From: Kiritimatiellia bacterium
GTDB taxonomy: Bacteria; Verrucomicrobiota; Kiritimatiellia; UBA8416; YA12-FULL-48-11
Direction: 5' to 3'
DNA: 64,000 bases
Assembly (NCBI GenBank): GCA_028716365.1
Contig: JAQUPZ010000001.1
Coordinates: 1,027,393-1,091,392, forward strand
Position numbers and translations under genes: made by a program. The notes under the pieces are model-generated. The model did not search any database. It was not told the origin of the DNA and saw nothing but the letters and a program-made list of their open reading frames with translations. This document shows, piece after piece, positions 36,816 to 45,600 of this stretch. The first letter of the stretch is position 1. Each line of letters opens with the position of its first letter.

Positions 36816-37538
36816 ATGGTTAAGCAGAAGAAGGAAGTAGCAGAAGTTAATACAGAACAGAAGAGTATGCCCGATAGAGCGGTTCTTTTTGAATTGGAGA
36901 ATTTTGCGGTTAAAGGACGTCAGATTGTCTCGGATCTTCTCAAAAAGATTTTATCAGAAAAAGACATTGAATTAACTCTAAACATGTTTTCCCGTTACTG
37001 CTCGCATCCGTCTGTGAAACATTTTCTCCCTATGATGTTGAAAATGGAAGGCAAGGCAAAAGTTTCGGAGGCAAAACTGATGTCAGAAATTACTGAAGCA
37101 ATCACACGTGCATTCACGGACAGTTCACTCAAGCTTGAGTCGGGTGTGCCAAGGTTGTTAAAAGCCATGGAAGAAGAAAGGGTCGTAGTTGCGACGCTGA
37201 GCAGTCTTGATGATGAGACTGCAAGGCAGTTGTCGGCAAAACTTGGACTGATTGATCGTGGAATAACTTTGTTGTCATATGCCAGTCAGGAGAAGAATTT
37301 TCCCAGCGCGGATGCGTGGCTTAAACTTGCAAAGAAAATCTCCATTATACCGGCATGCTGTGTTGTCATAGCGACTAGTTCGGTTTCGTGCAAAGCAGCA
37401 TTGTCGGCAGGCATGCGATGTGTTGTTGTTCCGGATAAGTTTACGGCGTTTCAGGATTTTGGTGGTGCTGATAATGTGTTTGATGATTTCGGCGATGAGG
37501 CCATCAAACACATTATAGAACTGCTGAAAGCCAGCTGA
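36816..37538 (+). CDS. Degenerate HAD-superfamily protein, probably catalytically inactive
   Basis: A 240-residue protein whose outline follows beta-phosphoglucomutase-type HAD phosphatases, with key residues changed. The motif I region reads VLFELENFAVKG where active members have an Asp-x-Asp (FDxDG). Motif II is recognisable (VVVATLSSLDD). Motif III probably lies in SADAWLKLAKK. Motif IV is CCVVIATSSVSCKAALSAGMRCVVVP, where the acidic pair of the usual FEDS is absent. Substrate-free regulatory or structural roles are possible. GGAGGG precedes ATG 36816. It is eight bases upstream of thiC, so a link with that pathway is likely. Confidence 0.65.
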   Translation: MVKQKKEVAEVNTEQKSMPDRAVLFELENFAVKGRQIVSDLLKKILSEKDIELTLNMFSRYCSHPSVKHFLPMMLKMEGKAKVSEAKLMSEITEAITRAFTDSSLKLESGVPRLLKAMEEERVVVATLSSLDDETARQLSAKLGLIDRGITLLSYASQEKNFPSADAWLKLAKKISIIPACCVVIATSSVSCKAALSAGMRCVVVPDKFTAFQDFGGADNVFDDFGDEAIKHIIELLKAS

Positions 37539-37546
37539 TTTTATTT

Positions 37547-38875
37547 ATGAAGACCCAGCTGGAACATGCACGTAGTGGTAAAGTAACGCCCGTGATGATT
37601 GCAGTTGCCCGATCCGAAGGGGTAAAACCTGAAAAAGTTCGTCGTGAGATCGCGCGGGGGTATGCCGTTGTTCCTGCTAATCCAATTCACTGTAATTCCG
37701 GTCATGCTATTGTAGGCCGGGCTTTTCGTACAAAGGTCAATGCCAATATAGGCCGTTCTACTGAGAGATCTTCCAGTCGGGAAGAGATACTCAAACTCAA
37801 AGTTGCCCTTTCGGCAGGTGCTGATTTCGTAATGGATCTCAGTGTTGGACCTGATTTGTCTTCAGTTCGAAAGAGTATACTTGCCAAGTGTAATGTACCG
37901 CTTGGCACTGTTCCAATTTACGAGGCCCTCTCTCTTGTGGAAGGCGATGTCGGTCGACTTGATGAGGATCTGCTTCTATCGGTTATCAAAAAACAGGCTG
38001 CAGAGGGTGTTGATTTTATGACCATTCATGCCGGTTTGTTGAAAAGGTATGTTTCGCTTGCGCTGAAGAGAGTAATGGGAATTGTGAGTCGCGGTGGATC
38101 AATCCTTGCTGAATGGATGATCCGGAAGAATAGGGAAAACCCATTCTTTTCTCAATGGGATAAGATTTTGGAAATTTGTGCCCGACATGATGTTACAATT
38201 TCCCTCGGGGATGGGCTTCGTCCCGGTTGCTTGTCAGATGCCAGTGACAAAGCGCAATTTGCCGAGCTTAAAATGCTGGGAAAACTTGTTCTTGCCTGTC
38301 GACGTCGTGGTGTTCAGGTAATGGTTGAGGGACCAGGACATGTACCTTTTGACCAGATAAAGATGAATATGGAGCGTGAACAAATTGATTGTTATAACGC
38401 ACCTTTTTATGTGCTGGGTCCGGTGGTAACAGATATTGCTCCGGGATATGATCATATTACATGTGCAATTGGTGCTACTGCCGCTGCTTACTATGGGGCT
38501 TCCCTGCTTTGTTATGTTACACCTGCCGAGCATCTTGGTCTGCCAACTGCGGATGATGTCAGAGCGGGGGTCATTGCAAGCTGTATAGCCGCGCATGCTG
38601 CTGACGTTGCCAGAAACCTTCGTGGGGCACGTGACAGGGATAATGCGATGGCTCGTGCACGAATGAATTTTGACTGGTCACGTCAATTCGAGCTTGCTCT
38701 TGATGGTGAAACGGCACGAAAACGGTATGAACAGACAAAATCAAAAAAGGAAAAACAACCAGACCATTGTTCAATGTGTGGTCGTGACTTTTGCGCAGTT
38801 CGCGCAACAAAAAGATTGACCGAGATGTCGGGCATCAGATCACAGCGGTGCAGGAGTTTTGCCGGTATCAAATGA
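37547..38875 (+). CDS. thiC: Phosphomethylpyrimidine synthase ThiC (or ThiC-type benzimidazole synthase paralogue)
   Basis: A 442-residue radical SAM enzyme of the short ThiC form. Signatures include RTKVNANIGRST, GADFVMDLSVG, PLGTVPIYEA, VDFMTIHAGL, SLGDGLRPGC, VMVEGPGHVPFDQI and LCYVTPAEHLGLP. The C-terminal cluster motif is CSMCGRDFC (CX2CX4C). It normally makes the thiamine pyrimidine from aminoimidazole ribotide. Anaerobes also have ThiC paralogues (BzaF/BzaA/BzaB) that make the cobalamin lower ligand, and eye reading cannot separate them. No TPP riboswitch can fit in the 8-base gap upstream. The mazG start overlaps the stop. Confidence 0.88.
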   Translation: MKTQLEHARSGKVTPVMIAVARSEGVKPEKVRREIARGYAVVPANPIHCNSGHAIVGRAFRTKVNANIGRSTERSSSREEILKLKVALSAGADFVMDLSVGPDLSSVRKSILAKCNVPLGTVPIYEALSLVEGDVGRLDEDLLLSVIKKQAAEGVDFMTIHAGLLKRYVSLALKRVMGIVSRGGSILAEWMIRKNRENPFFSQWDKILEICARHDVTISLGDGLRPGCLSDASDKAQFAELKMLGKLVLACRRRGVQVMVEGPGHVPFDQIKMNMEREQIDCYNAPFYVLGPVVTDIAPGYDHITCAIGATAAAYYGASLLCYVTPAEHLGLPTADDVRAGVIASCIAAHAADVARNLRGARDRDNAMARARMNFDWSRQFELALDGETARKRYEQTKSKKEKQPDHCSMCGRDFCAVRATKRLTEMSGIRSQRCRSFAGIK

Positions 38876-39660
38876 AAGAGAAAGCTCTCAAACGCGGCAT
38901 TGAAAGATTAATTGATGTGGTAAGCCGGCTGCGCGGTGAAGGTGGATGTCCATGGGATCGCGAACAGACGCTTGATTCATTGAAACAATACCTGATCGAA
39001 GAAAGCTACGAGGTCCTTGATGCAATCGATTCAGGTGACCTTGAGCGACATAAAGAAGAACTGGGTGATGTTCTTCTCCAGGTAGTTCTTCATTCCCAGA
39101 TCAGAATGGAAAAAAGGGAATTTGACTTCAATGATGTTGCTGAGCGAATTTGCGACAAACTTGTTAAACGTCATCCCCATGTTTTCGGCAATGTTAAAGT
39201 CTCTGATTCAAAGGAAGTTCTGGCAAACTGGGAAGTTATAAAGTCCAGCGAAAAAAATGGCGGAAAAGGCTCTGTTCTGGAAGGAATACCACGGCATCTT
39301 CCGGCATTACAAAAAGCACAGAGAGTTCAGTCTCGTGCTGCCCGATTCGGTTTTGACTGGGCTGTGATCGATGATGTTGTTAACAAAGTTACGGAAGAAT
39401 TTACAGAAACCAAGGAAGCAATTATCAGTGGACAAACTGACAGAATGAAAGAAGAAGTAGGTGATCTCCTTTTTGCAGTTGTCAACCTTTGCCGTTTCAA
39501 GGGCATAATAGCTGAACATGCCCTGGAGGGTACCATATCCAAATTTACCAGGAGATTTCAGGAAATCGAAAACAGAGTTAGAGCTGCTGGAAAGGAGTTA
39601 AAGGATTGTTCGCTTGCTGAACTGGATGCTCACTGGGAAACAATTAAAGGTGAGGAGTAA
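38872..39660 (+). CDS. mazG: Nucleoside triphosphate pyrophosphohydrolase MazG
   Basis: ATG 38872 overlaps the thiC stop (ATGA) and gives 262 residues beginning MKEKALKRGIERLIDVV; the longer open frame would run deep into thiC. Two tandem MazG domains are visible. The first is CPWDREQTLDSLKQYLIEESYEVLDAI...HKEELGDVLLQVV, and the second is KVTEEFTETKEAI...MKEEVGDLLFAVVNL. EEx12ExxD-type acidic metal sites occur in both. It hydrolyses NTPs/dNTPs to monophosphates, cleaning pools or modulating ppGpp. Confidence 0.95.
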   Translation: MKEKALKRGIERLIDVVSRLRGEGGCPWDREQTLDSLKQYLIEESYEVLDAIDSGDLERHKEELGDVLLQVVLHSQIRMEKREFDFNDVAERICDKLVKRHPHVFGNVKVSDSKEVLANWEVIKSSEKNGGKGSVLEGIPRHLPALQKAQRVQSRAARFGFDWAVIDDVVNKVTEEFTETKEAIISGQTDRMKEEVGDLLFAVVNLCRFKGIIAEHALEGTISKFTRRFQEIENRVRAAGKELKDCSLAELDAHWETIKGEE

Positions 39661-42600
39661 CTGCCAGTTTTTTTATCTGTCGAGAGATAGCTTTTGGTGG
39701 AGGAGTCTTTCCTGATGTTATTACTTGTTGTGATTTCGCGCGGGCCAATTCTTCTTCAAGTTCGTGGATGTGTTCCATCTTAACTCTGAGAAGTTCTTCT
39801 TTCTTATTTAATTCTTCGGTGAGATTCGTGTGTTCTTCTTCGGGAAAAATAACGCCACCGGAAAATAGCGTATCTGCCGACTGTGTTTTCCCCGTTATCT
39901 GATTTATCAATCTAGCGTTTTGAGCAACCGAACCGTCATTTATAAATTGTTGAACAGCAAGGAGATTTAACGGACCATAGGTGGTTCCATCAATTAGCTC
40001 AACCATCCATTCCATTCTGAGATCCGGGACTGTTTTTGCTTTAACCCATTGCTGTTTGTCATTAGAGATTTCGTGATCCGGCCCGACACGGCAGTCTGCT
40101 GCCCATTCTTTGAGTTCGGATATTACCACAGGTCCGAAAACGGAATTCTCGTCAAGCTTAAGGTACCACTTGTCTCGAGCTATCTGTTGCTTTATTTCTT
40201 CCTTTTCAGCCTTCAGTTTGTTGATTTCAGATATGGCGAGAGATCGTTCAATTTGAATCTGCTCAATTTTCCCAATAAGTTCTTCTTCTCTTTTCTTTGC
40301 CGTTATTTCTTGTTTTTCTAACATTAATACAGAATTTTTCGAGTCACGCTCAAGGTGCCGTATCCGTTCAAGTAACGCCTGCTGATCTCCGTTCTTGTCC
40401 TGGAGATTTATCATCAGGTTTTTCTTTTCTTTTAGTTCACTTTCCAGTGCAGTTATTTTGGCGGCATCATCCTTCAGCTGTTTTTCGAGCTGGGTTACTT
40501 GTGCATCAAGCTGCTTCTCTTTTTCACGATATTTTTGTTCCATCTCTCTGCAGGCAGTTTCAAATCTAATTTGTTCATCCCTGTTATTTCCGAGGCCCAG
40601 GGTGGAAATATGAACATTCTGTTCAGTTACAGCGATACGGCCAAGTAATTCCTTTTCCCTCGCCTCGGCCTGGGCCTTTAGCTGTTCATGATTCTGTTTT
40701 ACCAGGGCAAGTTTTTTCTGCAGAATATCAATGGTGGAGACTGCAGAAGCTGCCTGTTGCTCCATTTCGGATAAACGTTGTACGAGTTTTCTTTCCTTTG
40801 ATTCAGCCTTGAGGCTTGCCTCTTCATACCTTTCGCGTTCACTGTCGAGTTGTTTCCTGAGCTCGTCAACCGCAAAAGCAGCTGTATTACTGCGTTGCTC
40901 CATTTGACTTAAACTGGCAACAAGTTCTTTTTCCTTTTCTTCGGCCTTGGATGATGCATTATCGTACTGAGCTTTTTGTGTTTCAAGCTGTTTGCCTGCT
41001 TCATCAAGCGCCGATTTGGATAATAAAATATCTTCTTCCAGATAATTGATACGCTGAAGAAATTTCTGTTCCTTGTCGAACATTGCCTGATTTATGGCCG
41101 AACATTCTTCTGTTTTCTTCCTAAGATCATCTTTGACTGTTTCAATCTGTACGATGGAATCACGTGCATTCTGCTCAAGATGCTTGATTTGTTCTCCGAG
41201 TTTAGCTTCAATTCCTGTCTTATTAGCTTCAATCTCGGCGCGAAGTGCTTTTTCAGATTCCAGTTGTTTCCGTAGTGTTTGGATATCAGCAGTGGCCGAA
41301 ACGGATGTTCGTTCAATTTCCTCGGTTCTCTGCTTCAATTGTGTCTGATATTGTTTTGCGGCTGTCTCAAGGGCCCTGTACTGTTGTTTTTGTTCTTCGA
41401 GAACCTGCTTTGTCGTCTCTAGCGTTTCCGAGGTGGCCTGAAGATTCTGTTCCAATTCACCTATACGATGAGTCATTTCTCTTTCGCTGGTTCCGGCATA
41501 AGTTTTGGTTCGTACATGTTGTGTTTTTTCTGTCTCTAATTCTCTCCTTAACATGTTCAGCTTTGAAGTGGAGGCTACAGCCTGCATTTCCAGCTGATCG
41601 ATACGATGCAGGAATTCGTGTTCTTTCGCCGTACTGGATTGCCGTAACGCGGAATATTCTTCCATCTGCTTGCGAAGTTTCTCTCTTGCAGCCTCAAGTT
41701 TTGCTTCTGATTCAAGGACATTCTGCTCAAGTGTTCTGCTCTGTTGATACAATGTCTTCTCAGTTTCAGAGGCACGATTTTCGGCTTCCGTGTGAAGTGT
41801 TCTTTCGTTTTCAAGATCATTCTTCAACGCATTAATAGAGGCGGCATTAGACAAGAGTTCCTGTTCAAGTTCCTTTATGTGTTTTTTCAATTCTTCAAAT
41901 TGATTAGAGGATGTTTCTTCAAATGACTTATACTGTTGTTTCTGTTCGATTAGCTGGCGCTTCTCATTTTTGAGTGTTTCGGTCGAGGATAACAGTTTTT
42001 GTTCAAGATCGGCGATACGGCCGGCAAGCTCATTTTCTCGCGCTGTTGTCTTGTTTATGGTTTGTTCATGTTCGACTTTCGTGGTCCCGAGTTGTTTTTT
42101 GAGGTTTTCAATTGTAGCTGTATCGGCTGTGGTCCGTTGTTCCATCTGACTGATACGTTCGGTAAATTCTTTCTTACTGGCCATAGCTTGAGATATGGCC
42201 TCTTTGTGTTTGGTGACCGAAAGGGCAAGCTGTTTCCTCAGGTTATCAATAGTATTCTCATCAGTATTGTTTTGTTGCTCAAGCTGACTGATGCGTTGAG
42301 ATAACTGTTTTTCCTTTGCAGCGGCCCGGGCGGCAGACTCTTTATGCTGAATTTCCGCAGTTTCGAACTGTTTTTTGACTTCGGCGATTGTATTGGTATC
42401 GGATTTGACTTGTTGTTCCAGTTGATTGATACGTTGCGTAAGTTCTTTTTCCTTTGCCAAAGCATGGTTCCTGGCTTCATCATATTGTTTTTTCTCGTCA
42501 TCAAGCTGTTTCTTGAGGTCAGCAAATGCAGAAGCTTCAGATATGGCTTGTTTCTCCATCTCTTCGATCTTCTGTATAAGATCCTGTTCCTTCGCAGAAG

Positions 42601-45600
42601 ATGATTTGCTGAGAGATTTGAGATTGAGGGTTTGTTGTTCCAGTTTATTCCCTGCTTCTTCAAGTTCTGCTATGAGTTTTGTGCGGTATTGTTCAAGCGT
42701 TTCAATATGTTTTTTAAGGAATTGTTCTGTTTCCGAAGCTTTTGATTCACTTGCGGCATAGGCAACTTTCTGCTTCTCCAATTCCTGCGAAAGATTTGCT
42801 ATAGAAGCTTTTGCGGAGGCCGCAGCCTGTTCGAATTCCTGTCGTTGTTCGGCAAATTCTGCCTGGCATTTTTTCGTATCCTCATCGAGTCGTACATACT
42901 GCTGTTTCTGTTCTTCGAGCTGTTTTCGTGCTTCATCAATTGCCTTTTTGCCGGAGTTGACTTGCTGCTCCAGTTGATTGATACGCTGAGTAAGTTCTTT
43001 TTCTCTGGCTTCTGTCTGGACTTTTATCTTTTCGTGTGATGTCTTCTCCGCTTCGAACTGTTTCTTTGTTTCGTCCAGAGCGGAGGCCGCAGCTTGTTCG
43101 AATTCCTGTCGTTGTTCGGCAAATTCTGCCTGGCATTTTTTTGTATTCTCATCCAGTTGTATATACTGTTGTTTCTGTTCTTCAAGCTGAGTCTTGGCAT
43201 TCTGCAGGGCTTCTGTAGATATTTTAAGATTAAGTTCGAGGTTTGCAATACGTCCGGTAAGATCCTGTTCTTTTACATGGGCCTCAGCTATAGCCTTTTT
43301 GTGGGTGGTTTCGTAATTTTCACGTTGTTTTCGTAATTCGTCAATTGTCTTTATGCCGGAATTGACTTGCTGCTCAAGTTGATTGATACGCTGAATAAGT
43401 TCTTTTTCTCTGTTATCTGCCTGGGCTTTTGTCTTTTCGTGTAATGCTTTTTCCGTTTTAAGCTGATCCTTGAGCTGGTCCAGAGAAGAGCCAATCGAAA
43501 TGATATTTTGTTGCTGCTGGTTGATCTGCTCAGCCAATTGTTTTTCTTTTGCGGCTGCCTGCGCCTTGGTTTCGTCAAGCTGTTTTCGAAGAGCCTGTTC
43601 CTGTTCCGATGATCGTTTCTCGATTTCCAGAACCAGCGTTTTCTGCTTTTGAAGTTCAATTTGAAGGTTTTTCGCTGTGTCGGCAGCCAGGGAATAAGCT
43701 TTCTCAAATTCATCAGTTCGTCTTTCCATTTCGTCATAGAACTGTTTTCCCTGCTGTTTCTGTTCTTCGAGTTGAGTCCTGGTATTCTGCAGGGCTTCTG
43801 TAGATATTTTAAGATTCTGCGCGAGGTTAGCAATACGTCCGGTAAGATCCTCTTCCTTCGTAGAAGCCGATTTTCTAAGAGATTCAAGGCTGAGGGTTTG
43901 TTTTTCCAGTTTATTTGCTACTTCTTCAAATTCTGTTGTGAGTTTCGTACGGTATTGTTCAAGTGCTTGAATTTGTTTTTTAAGAGATTGTTCTGTTTCT
44001 GAGGCTTTTGATGTACTTATAGCATTGACGGCTTTCTGCTTCTCCAATTCCTGCGAAAGATTTGTTATAGAAGCTCTTGCGGAGGCCTCTGCCTGTTCGA
44101 ATTTCTGTCGTTGTTCGGCAAATTCTGCCTGGTGTTTTTTCGTATCCTCATCGAGTCGTACATACTGCTGTTTCTGTTCTTCGAGCTGTTTTCGTGCTTC
44201 ATCAATTGCCTTTTTGCCGGAGTTGGCTTGCTGCTCCAGTTGATTGATACGCTGAGTAAGTTCTTTTTCTCTGGCTTCTGTCTGGACTTTTATCTTTTCG
44301 TGTGATGTTTTCTCCGCTTCGAACTGTTTTTTTGTTTCGTCCAGAACAGAGCCGACGGAAATTATTTTTTGTTCCTGTTGACTGATATGTTCAGCAAGTT
44401 GTTTTTCCTTTGCGGTGGCCTGCGCCTTGGTTTCGTCAAGCTGTTTTCGTGCTTCATCAATTGTTATTTTGCCGGAATTGACTTGCTGCTTCAGTTGGCT
44501 GATAAGCTGAGTAAGGTCTTTCTCTGTGGCTTCTGCCTGTTTTTTTATCTTTTCGTGTGATGTTTTTTCACTCTTAAACTGATCCTTGAGCTGGTCCAGA
44601 GAGGAGTCAATCGAGGTGATTCTTTGTTCCTGTTGACTGATATGTTCAGCAAGTTGTTTTTCCTTTGCAGCCGCCTGTGCCTTGGTTTCGTCAAGCTGTT
44701 TTCGAAGGGCCTGTTCCTGTTCTGTGTATCGTTTTTCGATTTCTAGAGTCAGCGTTTTCTGCTTTTGAAGTTCAGCTTGAAGATTTTTCGCTGTGTCGGC
44801 AGCCAGGGAATAGGCTTTTTCAAATTCATCAGTTCGTCTTTCCATTTCGTCATAGAACTGTTTTCCCCGTTGTTCCAGTTTAATGCAAAGTTGTGATTTC
44901 TCATCAAGTTCGAGCTTTGTTGCATCGAGTGTTTTCGACAACTGTTGTACATTCCTGGCATGATTGGTTAATTCAATTTTCTGCTGCTTTAAGGTTTCTT
45001 CAAGTACACTGTAATATTGCTGCTTATCTTCATATTCGCGCTTTGCTTTGGTGAAGACTTCAACGGCTTCCTGGGTATCTATTTCAAGTTTCTTAAGGCG
45101 GTCGATCAGTTTTTGTTCTTTGGTTTCTGCCAGAGATTTTGTCTTTTCGTGTGATGTCTTTTCCCCTTCAAACTGTTTCTTTGTTTCGTCCAGAGCAGAG
45201 CCAATGGAAATTATTTTTTGTTCCTGTTGACTGATATGTTCAGCAAGCTGTTTTTCCTTTGCAGCCGCCTGTGCCTTGGTTTCGTCAAGCTGTTTTCGAA
45301 GGGCCTGTTCCTGTTCTGTGTATCGTTTTTCGATTTCCAAGCCCAGTGCTTTTTGTTTTTCGAGTTGGGCATGGAGGTTTTCTGCGGTGGAGGCGGCCAT
45401 GGAATAGGCCTTTTTAAATTCGTCGGTTCGTCTTTCTATTTCGCTCTGTAACTGTTTTCCCTGCTGTTCCAGCTTAATGTAAAGTTGAGATTTATCTTCA
45501 AGTTCCTGTGCCTTTTTACGGTTGGATGTTTCAAGATCTTTGTATCGTTTTTCGAGTTCTGTGAACTCGATACTGGACTTTTCGAGAAGTTGCTTGGAGT

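Noticed and set aside
36710..37546. TPP riboswitch for thiC
   Set aside because: Only eight bases separate thiC from the upstream gene, and the leader before that gene shows no THI-box.
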